9,902 nucleotides of DNA, taken from Gammaproteobacteria bacterium UBA4475 (GTDB lineage Bacteria > Pseudomonadota > Gammaproteobacteria > Pseudomonadales > Azotimanducaceae). The notes beneath the pieces are model-generated. The model searched no databases. It saw only the letters and a list, made by a program, of their open reading frames with translations, and was not told the DNA's origin. How positions within the stretch are numbered: the stretch's first letter is position 1; the number at the start of each line of letters is the position of its first letter. The position numbers were made by a program, and so were the translations under genes. Shown piece after piece: positions 1 to 6,721 of this stretch. Location: the NCBI GenBank assembly GCA_002389265.1, contig DGOD01000282.1, forward strand, positions 1-9,902. The letters are read 5' to 3'.

Positions 1-213
1 ATTGATCGTCCGCAAGCCAGACATCATTTATCTTTCGGCTTCGGCATACATCGCTGCATGGGCAATCGACTGGCTGAAATGCAACTGCGTATTGTCTGGG
101 AAGAAATCACCAAGCGCTTCAAGCATGTCGAAGTCGTCGGTGATCCGGTAAGGCTGCGTTCCAGCTTCGTTCGCGGCATTACCGAATTGCCTGTCAGGGT
201 TCATGATAGGTAA
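1..213 (+). CDS. Cytochrome P450, CYP153-type, C-terminal fragment (cut by window edge)
   Basis: The frame is open from base 1 to a TAA at 211-213 and gives the last 70 residues of a P450. It holds the haem-binding loop [10 protein letters not shown], in which the Cys is the axial thiolate ligand of the haem iron, followed by the L helix (NRLAEMQLR) and a C-terminal beta region ending in ELPVRVHDR. By eye, 51 of 70 residues match the C-terminus of the complete P450 at 7608-8867, which lies in the opposite orientation, so the two are close paralogues. CYP153 enzymes are soluble bacterial P450s that hydroxylate terminal carbons of alkanes and related hydrophobic compounds, using a ferredoxin and a ferredoxin reductase. 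The I helix and ExxR motif lie outside the window, so substrate cannot be judged. Intrinsic terminator 251-283 follows the stop by 37 bp. Confidence 0.93.
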   Translation: MDRPQARHHLSFGFGIHRCMGNRLAEMQLRIVWEEITKRFKHVEVVGDPVRLRSSFVRGITELPVRVHDR

Positions 214-224
214 GTCGCAGGCTT

Positions 225-252
225 AAAATGTTCTGCAAAAAATGTCCTGCAA
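225..252. repeat. Two tandem copies of a 14-bp unit
   Basis: AAAATGTTCTGCAA (225-238) is followed directly by AAAATGTCCTGCAA (239-252), with one mismatch. The pair lies between the P450 stop and the stem of the intrinsic terminator, and its last A residues are the first As of the terminator. It is probably a small slippage duplication; no function is evident. Confidence 0.7.
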
Positions 253-283
253 AAAAAGGTAGCTCCATAGCTACCTTTTTTTT
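251..283. terminator. Bidirectional intrinsic terminator
   Basis: The sequence is A7, then AGGTAGCT is not needed in full: the core stem is GGTAGCT (258-264), loop CCAT (265-268), AGCTACC (269-275), then T8. The A/T flanks extend the pairing. The A tract on one side and T tract on the other give a U run after the hairpin on either strand. It sits between the end of the rightward P450 (stop 211-213) and the end of the leftward metallophosphoesterase (stop 319-321), so it can end both convergent transcripts. Confidence 0.93.
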
Positions 284-318
284 CGGCTTTTAACCGGCAA
301 TTTTGTAAGCCGATCTTT

Positions 319-876
319 TTATATCCAAGTTGGCAATACTGTCTCGTGCACCTCTATGCCATGATCAGTTAGCTGGTGCACAGAGGCCGTCACTCGAGAC
401 GCCTCAATATCAAGAAATCCGATAGTACCCAGGCGCAGTGACTGGTTTCTGGGCAGGGTAGGAGATCCCGGGTTCACGCAAAGCATATTGTCCACCAGAT
501 GCAGACCTTCAAGATGTGTGTGGCCATAGATCAAAACCTGTGGCACCACATCACCAAAGTGCTTCTCCACATAACGGAAAATATGCTCCGAAGACTTTCG
601 AACCGGCGACGGAAAGTGATGAATCATGCCAATGCTGACGCCGCTAACTTCAAACAGCCAGTGATCACGTAAGCGCTCATCCTCAATGTCCATGTCACCA
701 TTACCGCGGGCGACATAGGTGGGCGCCAGTTTCCCCAGTTCATCCACCACTTCCAAGGTATGCAGGTCACCGGCATGCAGAATCATATCGACCCCGTGAA
801 AAGCCGCATAGGCTTGGGGCCAAAGCTCTGCCAGAGAACCGGGCATATGGGTGTCGGCAATCAGACCTATGCGCAT
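319..876 (-). CDS. YfcE/MJ0936-type metallophosphoesterase
   Basis: A 185-residue calcineurin-like phosphoesterase, predicted cytoplasmic, with no signal peptide. The dinuclear-metal motifs are visible in order: D8-T-H10 near the N-terminus, HAGD (34-37), RGNGD (57-61), the H86-H87 pair, GHTH (118-121) and NPGSP (135-139). This is the set expected of small YfcE/MJ0936 phosphodiesterases, and the length is normal for them. Family members hydrolyse phosphodiester substrates in vitro, but the physiological substrate is usually unknown. The ATG at 876 overlaps the last 10 bp of the molybdoenzyme gene and no strong Shine-Dalgarno precedes it, so translation is probably coupled. The gene ends toward the terminator at 251-283. 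A role tied to the molybdoenzyme (for example nucleotide or cofactor turnover) is possible but rests only on position. Confidence 0.93.
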   Translation of the reverse strand: MRIGLIADTHMPGSLAELWPQAYAAFHGVDMILHAGDLHTLEVVDELGKLAPTYVARGNGDMDIEDERLRDHWLFEVSGVSIGMIHHFPSPVRKSSEHIFRYVEKHFGDVVPQVLIYGHTHLEGLHLVDNMLCVNPGSPTLPRNQSLRLGTIGFLDIEASRVTASVHQLTDHGIEVHETVLPTWI

Positions 877-2990
877 ACTTCAACGCTAACAGGGATACCC
901 GTCATGAAGGCCTGGTTACTGAGTTTTTCATAGCTGCCCGGACCCGACGGCAACAAGTCGTTGGCATTGACGCCAGCATATTTTTTCGCCACCTGCATTC
1001 GCGTCTTATCATTGCCCCAACCATGCGTCATGGCCACAGTACCCGGTTTCAACGTCTCATCCAACGACACGGTTGAGGCGATATCACCAAAGGTATTCCA
1101 GATTCTGACTGCGGAACCATCACCCAAGTTTCGCGCTCGAGCGTCATCCGGATGCATATACAAGGGGTTAGTCTGCTGACTGGGACGCTTCAAGGCCGAC
1201 AGATTATTCATCCAGCTATTAATCATATAGTTCGTCCGACGGGAGATCATCTTCAGTTGTCCCGGGTCCTCAGCTTGCAATTCCTCAAAAATAGCTTCAC
1301 AGCGCAACAATGCTTCAGCAAACAAAGGTGGGCAACAATTGACTCGACCTGACTCCGTTTGAATCCAGTCTGAATAAAAGCGGCCGGCGTCTGGCGCAGG
1401 CAACACATTGGTCTGGCTGGGCATGGCCCGAATCTCGCTGATACTGGTATTACTCTGGCGTAACATATGGTCGATACGCCCCATCTGGTTCGGGAGCTCA
1501 GCTGCGTCCAAAATAGAGTCAAAACCCTGTGCCTGCTCCAGCTTTGCCAGAATCCACCACTCGGGCTTACGTTCGGCTTTCGGCGGCACGATCAAATCGG
1601 TGTATTGAACAAAAGGCTGAGCCTGCATGCCAAGACCGCACATGTTGAGGTCTTCGCGCTCGAACATATCCGTCGCCGGCAAGACATAGTCCGCATACTC
1701 AGCCGTGGCACTGGGATAAATATCAATGACCACCACCAATTCCAGTCGGGAAAAGGCCTCGCGCAAGCGCGAACCGCTACCCATCGATAGCAGCGGGTTC
1801 CCTGAGATGACCACCAGCGCCCTGATCGGATTGTCTTCTGTCAGGATCATATCAGTCATGAGATTACCCGGCAGAGAACCGCGGATTTTACGAATTTCAC
1901 CAAAGGGAGAGTCGAAGAATGGATCTTCGGCTCTGACTCGGCCCGCTTTAGCCGCAGGATAGAAACCTAGGGAGTATATATTGCCGCCGACCTTATCCAG
2001 GTTGCCGGTCACAAAACTCAACATGAATAACAGCCAGTAAGCCAGCGTCCCCTGCCGCCCCATATTTACCCCAGTAGACATATACACAGCCGCCCGCTCG
2101 GCGTTGGCAAACTCATCGGCCAGGGTGCGAATGGATTCAGCCTCGACACCCACAGCAGCAGCGACCCGATCGGGGGTATATTGGGCCACGAAGGCGCGCA
2201 GCTCTTCTATGCGTTCACCATGCTCGCCAATCACCGACTCATCAAACTGACCAGTTTGGTCCAAGTGTTGCAGCATCGCGGCCATCAGATACACGTCTGT
2301 ATCTGGATTCACTTGCACGATTTCACCAATCCCCTTCACTGACTCGTTGATCCGCGGATCGACGAAGCGAATTTTCGCACCCCGGTTCTTGGCTTCACGC
2401 AACGCCTTCATAGGATCTGCAATGGAGATGAAACTCATGTGTGACACTCGCGGATTCGAACCGAATATCAGCAGAAAGTCAGTGTGCTCTATATCTGGCA
2501 CGGGATGAATCGTGCTGGAACCAAACATCGCTTCACTACCGGCAAATTTATTGGTGCAATCCTGGGTGCCTGAGCTGAAGGTTCGACGAATTTCATTCTT
2601 GATCAGAAACGAACCAATGGCGGGGCCCGCCAGGGCGTTAAATGCCAGCGGATTACCGGAATAGGAGCCAACGGCATCTTTGCCGTATTTCGCTTTGATG
2701 GCGCTGAGTTTTGTGGCGATGTCTCGCGACGCTTCATCCCAGCTCACACGTTCAAAGTCGTCACCGACTTTCTTCTGCGGGTAATTCAGACGATCTGGGT
2801 CGTTATGCAGGTCCAGCGTCGCCAAGCCCTTATGGCAGGCGAAGCCCTTGGTCACAGGATGATCTCGATCAGGCTTTAAACTGACAATCTGACCATCACT
2901 CACTTCGGCGATGAGCGCACAGGAAGGTTCACAGACCCGGCAAAAGGTACTTCGAAGGTCTTTACCCGGCATAGTTTTTGGCTCATTCAT
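867..2990 (-). CDS. Molybdopterin oxidoreductase, single catalytic subunit (bis-MGD / DMSO reductase superfamily)
   Basis: A 707-residue molybdoenzyme. The N-terminal [4Fe-4S] site is C17-x2-C20-x3-C24 with C52 (FACHKG). The molybdopterin domain follows, with GSNPRVSH near 177-184, a GNPLLS cofactor loop near 397-402 and the ADYVLPATDMFEREDLN stretch. A dinucleotide-binding C-terminal domain starts near 590 (PLYMHPDDA at about 609). Cys145, in GTQDC, is a candidate metal ligand by position; this needs alignment. There is no twin-arginine leader, so it is predicted cytoplasmic. No electron-transfer beta or membrane gamma subunit gene lies beside it. The start is supported by GGAG (complement of 2998-3001) 7 nt before the ATG. 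It is cotranscribed with, and overlaps by 10 bp, the metallophosphoesterase, and is divergent from the acyl-CoA dehydrogenase operon. The general fold is sure; the substrate is unknown. Confidence 0.93.
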   Translation of the reverse strand: MNEPKTMPGKDLRSTFCRVCEPSCALIAEVSDGQIVSLKPDRDHPVTKGFACHKGLATLDLHNDPDRLNYPQKKVGDDFERVSWDEASRDIATKLSAIKAKYGKDAVGSYSGNPLAFNALAGPAIGSFLIKNEIRRTFSSGTQDCTNKFAGSEAMFGSSTIHPVPDIEHTDFLLIFGSNPRVSHMSFISIADPMKALREAKNRGAKIRFVDPRINESVKGIGEIVQVNPDTDVYLMAAMLQHLDQTGQFDESVIGEHGERIEELRAFVAQYTPDRVAAAVGVEAESIRTLADEFANAERAAVYMSTGVNMGRQGTLAYWLLFMLSFVTGNLDKVGGNIYSLGFYPAAKAGRVRAEDPFFDSPFGEIRKIRGSLPGNLMTDMILTEDNPIRALVVISGNPLLSMGSGSRLREAFSRLELVVVIDIYPSATAEYADYVLPATDMFEREDLNMCGLGMQAQPFVQYTDLIVPPKAERKPEWWILAKLEQAQGFDSILDAAELPNQMGRIDHMLRQSNTSISEIRAMPSQTNVLPAPDAGRFYSDWIQTESGRVNCCPPLFAEALLRCEAIFEELQAEDPGQLKMISRRTNYMINSWMNNLSALKRPSQQTNPLYMHPDDARARNLGDGSAVRIWNTFGDIASTVSLDETLKPGTVAMTHGWGNDKTRMQVAKKYAGVNANDLLPSGPGSYEKLSNQAFMTGIPVSVEVCA

Positions 2991-3143
2991 CGCTTTACTC
3001 CGCTTCGCTCAAGCTCTGATTTAACGGCATCCCGAACAAGGGATCAAGTCCCGTGGAATTGGTCATAAATGACGTTGATCCGTTCATGGCGATGGGTTAG
3101 TTTCCGCCTTTAAACTTTATCCATCGCACCCCGGAGCCGCTCT
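2991..3143. promoter_or_regulatory. Divergent promoter/operator region between the molybdoenzyme and acyl-CoA dehydrogenase operons
   Basis: This 153-bp gap separates two head-to-head start codons, so promoters for both directions must lie in it or overlap its edges. Three inverted repeats are visible: GTCAT-AA-ATGAC at 3062-3073 (perfect arms); GGATCAA (3041-3047) with TTGATCC (3075-3081); and ATCCC (3029-3033) with GGGAT (3040-3044). The last competes with GGGA/TCCC pairing at 3040-3052. A weak rightward -35/-10 pair, TTGATC (3075-3080) and TAGTTT (3098-3103) with 17 bp between, can be proposed but is not convincing. Shine-Dalgarno sites are GGAG at 3133-3136 (rightward, 7 nt before ATG) and the complement of 2998-3001 (leftward). 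No regulator gene is adjacent. Confidence 0.6.
3062..3073. promoter_or_regulatory. Palindrome GTCAT-AA-ATGAC, candidate operator
   Basis: Two 5-bp arms are perfectly inverted around a 2-bp AA centre, near the middle of the divergent intergenic region. Size and position suit a dimeric helix-turn-helix repressor controlling both operons. The sequence does not identify the regulator family. Confidence 0.45.
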
Positions 3144-4388
3144 ATGCCAGACGCTGATCGAAAAGACACCCCAGAACAAGCTGAGTTCAGGGCTTACTGC
3201 CGAGACTGGCTGCACACCAACAAACCCAGTCAACCGCCGGTTAGAATTCCCTTAGGTGCGCTGGAGCTGAGTGACCCTGCAGCGCTACAGTGGCTTCAGG
3301 TCTGGCAAAAATCAGCGTTTGACGCAGGTCTAGTCGGTTGCGACTACCCGGTCGAAGCTGGCGGCGGTGGCCGTAACAACTGCCAGACGATCGCCAACCA
3401 GGAAATGCAGCGCGCTAAAACGCCATTCTTTCCTAATATCATTGGTCTGGGCATGGCGGCTCCTACCGTCCTTTTACATGGCCAGGAAGAGGTCAAGAAC
3501 ACACTGTTACCGCGCCTGTTCTCAGGCGAAGATATCTGGTGTCAGGGTTTCAGTGAGCCCGGCGCCGGCTCGGATCTTGCCAATCAGCAGACCTTCGCCG
3601 AAAAACGCGGAGATAGCTGGGTTATTAATGGGCACAAGGTCTGGACCTCGCTGGCGCATTTTGCGAATTGGATGATCCTGTTGTGTCGTACCGACAAGAC
3701 CGACAAATACAACGGTCTGTCTTACTTCGTCGTGCCCATTCAAACCGCTATCGGCAAAGGCGTGACCGTACGCCCCTTGATCAAGCTGACCGGTGAGACT
3801 GGCTTTAACGAAGTGATCTTTGAAGACCTGGTTGTCGAAGACAAATATCGCCTTGACGCTGTTGGCGCTGGCTGGAAAGTGGCCATGACGACCCTGTCTC
3901 ACGAGCGTGGTGCCGGCGAGCTAGTGACGCCATCGGCAGGTGGCATGAGTCAGGAAAACACCAAGAGTGCCAACACCAGCAGTCCATCCGCGCTGGTCGA
4001 TCTGGCAAAAACCAGCTATCGAAACGGCAAAACTGCTGCCGACGATCCCTTGCTACGGGATGAAATCATCAAGATCATGATTCGCCAAGAGGCATTTCGA
4101 CAAAACCAGCGACGCGCACTCGTCCCAGCTCTGATCGATCATCCCATGCGCATCCCACTGCAAAACAAGCTGATTGGCACTGAATTCAACCAGGATCTGG
4201 CAGAGATTGCCTATGATATTCAAGGCGCCGCAAGCAGCTTATATCTCAATGATGACAATGCACTGGGTGGCGGTGAATGGCAGCTGGCTTATATGAACAG
4301 CTTCGGCGTTACGATTGCCGCCGGCGCAAATGAAGTGCAGCGGAATATTCTCGGTGAACGCGTACTCGGCATGCCGAAATCCAAATAA
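3144..4388 (+). CDS. Acyl-CoA dehydrogenase, FAD-motif subunit
   Basis: A 414-residue acyl-CoA dehydrogenase, which forms the alpha,beta double bond of an acyl-CoA thioester and passes electrons to electron-transfer flavoprotein. An N-terminal helical domain occupies about 1-125. The middle beta domain carries WCQGFSEPGAGSDLA (132-146) and KVWTS (165-169), the flavin and substrate-contact motifs. The C-terminal helical domain ends in GANEVQRNILGERVLGMPK (394-412). The residue before that Gly, Glu in medium-chain-type enzymes, is Ala393. However, Glu254 in LSHERGAGE sits where long-chain and isovaleryl-CoA dehydrogenases keep their base, so it is the candidate base. Start ATG 3144 has GGAG 7 nt upstream. 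The gene is first in an operon and is followed after 23 bp by a second, unlike dehydrogenase, which suggests a heteromeric enzyme. Substrate is unknown; the context suggests a branched, cyclic or omega-oxidised acid. Confidence 0.95.
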   Translation: MPDADRKDTPEQAEFRAYCRDWLHTNKPSQPPVRIPLGALELSDPAALQWLQVWQKSAFDAGLVGCDYPVEAGGGGRNNCQTIANQEMQRAKTPFFPNIIGLGMAAPTVLLHGQEEVKNTLLPRLFSGEDIWCQGFSEPGAGSDLANQQTFAEKRGDSWVINGHKVWTSLAHFANWMILLCRTDKTDKYNGLSYFVVPIQTAIGKGVTVRPLIKLTGETGFNEVIFEDLVVEDKYRLDAVGAGWKVAMTTLSHERGAGELVTPSAGGMSQENTKSANTSSPSALVDLAKTSYRNGKTAADDPLLRDEIIKIMIRQEAFRQNQRRALVPALIDHPMRIPLQNKLIGTEFNQDLAEIAYDIQGAASSLYLNDDNALGGGEWQLAYMNSFGVTIAAGANEVQRNILGERVLGMPKSK

Positions 4389-4411
4389 TTGAGCAAGGCA
4401 AGGAATTGACT

Positions 4412-5566
4412 ATGATTGAACAACCTAAAAATTTCGGCTTTGGCGAAGATGAAACCATGCTGCGGGATTCAGCCAAGAAATTCTTCAGCGATCACTGCGG
4501 CGCCGACAAGATACACCGGCAAGTCGCCGGCAATCCTGATATCCATCGCAATATAGAGTGCATCTGGGACAAGGGCCTGTGGCAGCAAATCACAGAACTC
4601 GGTTGGACCGCTGCCTGCGTACCGGAAGCCGCTGGCGGCATTGGCATGCCCTTAGTCGCCGCTGTGGCGCTGGCGGAGGAAGCTGGCCGGGCCGCTTTTC
4701 CCTCACCACTAATCTCGACCTTTAATACCACATTTGTTCTGCGTGAGTGCAACTCAGCGGCGGCTAACGATGTCCTGGCACAGATTGCTGGCGGCAAGCC
4801 GATGAGCTTGGCTATCACTAATCAGCAAGGCTCGTGGGAACCCACAGATACCGACGTCAGTATCGACAATGGTCAATTGAACGGTACTGCCTGGTTTGTC
4901 CAGGATGCCCGCAAGGCTGAAGGGCTGGTCGTCAGCGCTCGCTCGGCCGCAGGTATCGGCTTGTATTATGTCGCGGCAGACGCTGATGGCGTTGCAATTA
5001 CAGCGGATGGCATCATTGACCTGACCCGCGACCAGGCTCATATCAGCTTCACGGGTGTTACTGCTATCGAAGTCGCTGCACCCGGTGCCGGCGATACGGC
5101 ACTGGCACACGCCCTGCCTGCCATTCAGGCGGTCATCGCTGCCGACATGGTTGGGGCTGGCGAGTGGCTACTGCAGACTACAGTTGAGTATGCTAATACT
5201 CGAGTTCAGTTCGATCGACCATTGGGATTTTTTCAGGCGGTGAAGCATCCGCTGGTGAATGTCATGCTCGACATTGACCGCGCCAAGTCACTGGCTTACA
5301 GCGCCGCCTGCGCTATCGATTCGGACCCTGAGCGCCAGGAATGGGCGAACACGGTGAAGCTTGCCCACATGGCGAAGGCCAACGCCAGCGACATGGCAGT
5401 CTTTGCCTCGAGTCGAGCAGTACAGTTTCATGGCGGCATCGGGTTTACTTGGGAATGCTATGTGCACTTGTTCTTCAAGCGTCAAATGCACAACCAGATG
5501 CTCTTCGGCGATGCGAGATATCACCGTGCCATACTGGCTGACATGTTAATAGGTCAGGCCGCCTGA
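4412..5566 (+). CDS. Acyl-CoA dehydrogenase, partner-type subunit
   Basis: A 384-residue protein of acyl-CoA dehydrogenase fold. The C-terminal domain is typical: R264 in TRVQFDRPLGFFQAVKH (263-279), then QFHGGIGFTWE (338-348) and HLFFKR. The middle domain lacks the GF-S/T-EP-x-GSD motif; the corresponding stretch near 131-170 reads SLAITNQQGSWEP and later WFVQDA. Such incomplete subunits occur in heterotetrameric dehydrogenases of the mycobacterial FadE28/FadE29 steroid side-chain type, so pairing with the preceding gene product is likely. I chose ATG 4412 because AGGAA (4401-4405) lies 6 nt upstream. An in-frame TTG at 4406 would add two residues but abuts that site. The stop lies inside a small hairpin (5553-5567). 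The next gene is a PRISE-like reductase 41 bp downstream. Confidence 0.92.
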   Translation: MIEQPKNFGFGEDETMLRDSAKKFFSDHCGADKIHRQVAGNPDIHRNIECIWDKGLWQQITELGWTAACVPEAAGGIGMPLVAAVALAEEAGRAAFPSPLISTFNTTFVLRECNSAAANDVLAQIAGGKPMSLAITNQQGSWEPTDTDVSIDNGQLNGTAWFVQDARKAEGLVVSARSAAGIGLYYVAADADGVAITADGIIDLTRDQAHISFTGVTAIEVAAPGAGDTALAHALPAIQAVIAADMVGAGEWLLQTTVEYANTRVQFDRPLGFFQAVKHPLVNVMLDIDRAKSLAYSAACAIDSDPERQEWANTVKLAHMAKANASDMAVFASSRAVQFHGGIGFTWECYVHLFFKRQMHNQMLFGDARYHRAILADMLIGQAA

Positions 5567-5567
5567 C
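5553..5567 (+). other. Hairpin across the acyl-CoA dehydrogenase stop codon
   Basis: GTCAGG (5553-5558), loop CCG, CCTGAC (5562-5567) form a perfect 6-bp stem that includes the TGA stop at 5564-5566. No U run follows, so this is not an intrinsic terminator. It could affect mRNA stability or reinitiation between the second dehydrogenase and the reductase. Confidence 0.5.
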
Positions 5568-5607
5568 ATGGTCGCCGGTACCCAACAGTTTAGAGTTGCT
5601 ATAGTCG

Positions 5608-6708
5608 ATGAAAACTAATCAAACTGTATTGATCGCCGGCGCAAGCGGCCTGGTGGGCACAGCGGCGGCAAACAGTTTTATTAAGGCAGGATGGCACGTT
5701 ATCGCCTGCTCACGTCGATTTCCCGATCTGATTGACGCAGGTCCTTTCCAGCACGTGGCGCTGGATCTGCAGGACAGTGAGGCTTGCAAAGCCACGACAG
5801 CAAAACTCAACGACGTCACCCATGTGGTTTACACTGCGGTGTTCGAGCTACCCGGCCTGGTCCAGGGTTGGTCTGATGCGGTGCAGATTGAAACCAACGG
5901 CCGAATGATTCGGAATCTACTGGACCCGCTGACAGAGCATGCACAACTTAGGCACGTAACGATACTGCAAGGCACTAAAGCCTACGGCATCACTCAGGGC
6001 CCCATTCGCATACCCGCCAGAGAATCACAACCACGAGTTGATCACCCGAATTTCTATTGGGTCCAGGAAGACTACATCAAAGAAAAATCGGTTAGTTCCG
6101 GCTTCGACTTTACGATCTTTCGACCACAATTGATTGTCGGACCCAACCACGGCGTCGTGATGAACCTGCCGCCAGTCATCGGCATCTATGCCGCCCTGCG
6201 CCGGGAAGAAGGCTTAGCCTTTGGGTTTCCGGGCAGCCTCGACGGCGTCTGGGAAGCGGTTGATGCTCGGCTTGTGGGTGATGCCTGTCTTTGGGCCGCA
6301 ACCCATGATCAGGCTGGCGGTGAGACTTACAACCTGACTAACGGTGAAGTTTTTTCCTGGCTCGACATGTGGCCCGCTATGGCCGACACACTCGGCGTCC
6401 CTGTGGGCGATCCAGAACCCACGCCTCTGTCGGTCTATATTCCAGAACGAGAAGCACTCTGGCGGCAGGTCGTAGCAAAATATAACCTACAGAAAATCCC
6501 TCTCGGTCAGTTATTGGGAGAGAGTCACTTCTACGCAGATTTATGTTTTGCCTATGGTGCAAAGCGCACCCCTTCGCCCACTTTCGTCAGCACCGTAAAA
6601 ATCAGGCAAGCCGGGTTTAACGCTGCCTACGATACACCGGCGAGCTTCTGCTACTGGCTGCGCGACCTTCAGCATCGCCGTATTATTCCGGCCTATGACA
6701 GAGGCTAG
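5608..6708 (+). CDS. PRISE-like SDR family NAD(P)-dependent reductase
   Basis: A 366-residue extended short-chain dehydrogenase/reductase. The Rossmann nucleotide site is GASGLVGTA (11-19), very close to the start, which supports this ATG. The motifs QGTKAYG (K124) and NFYWVQED (Y150) match the conserved lysine and tyrosine regions of progesterone 5-beta-reductase/iridoid-synthase-like (PRISE) enzymes, which reduce the C=C bond of enones with NADPH. They differ from the YxxxK of classical SDRs. FRPQLIVGP (171-179) and the C-terminal layout also fit the atypical epimerase-like group. Length is close to plant PRISE enzymes (about 390). No good Shine-Dalgarno lies upstream, so translation may depend on coupling to the dehydrogenase gene. 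It is last in the rightward operon. An enone or enal intermediate is the likely substrate; a ketone-reducing or epimerase role cannot be excluded. Confidence 0.88.
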   Translation: MKTNQTVLIAGASGLVGTAAANSFIKAGWHVIACSRRFPDLIDAGPFQHVALDLQDSEACKATTAKLNDVTHVVYTAVFELPGLVQGWSDAVQIETNGRMIRNLLDPLTEHAQLRHVTILQGTKAYGITQGPIRIPARESQPRVDHPNFYWVQEDYIKEKSVSSGFDFTIFRPQLIVGPNHGVVMNLPPVIGIYAALRREEGLAFGFPGSLDGVWEAVDARLVGDACLWAATHDQAGGETYNLTNGEVFSWLDMWPAMADTLGVPVGDPEPTPLSVYIPEREALWRQVVAKYNLQKIPLGQLLGESHFYADLCFAYGAKRTPSPTFVSTVKIRQAGFNAAYDTPASFCYWLRDLQHRRIIPAYDRG

Positions 6709-6721
6709 CTCATCGGGGACT

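Noticed and set aside
867..2990. Selenocysteine or twin-arginine export in the molybdoenzyme
   Set aside because: The frame has no internal TGA, the candidate ligand is an ordinary Cys, and the N-terminus before C17 has no RR motif or hydrophobic stretch.
3522..3902. 126-codon open frame on the minus strand
   Set aside because: It is antisense to the middle domain of the first acyl-CoA dehydrogenase and is a shadow of its codon pattern.
4406..4411. TTG at 4406 as start of the second dehydrogenase
   Set aside because: ATG 4412 has AGGAA at a 6-nt spacing, while the TTG directly abuts that site; the difference is only two residues.
6709..6721. Terminator between the convergent reductase and PPOX-like genes
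   Set aside because: The gap is 13 bp and holds no hairpin with a U run on either strand, so transcripts may overlap or end by another route.
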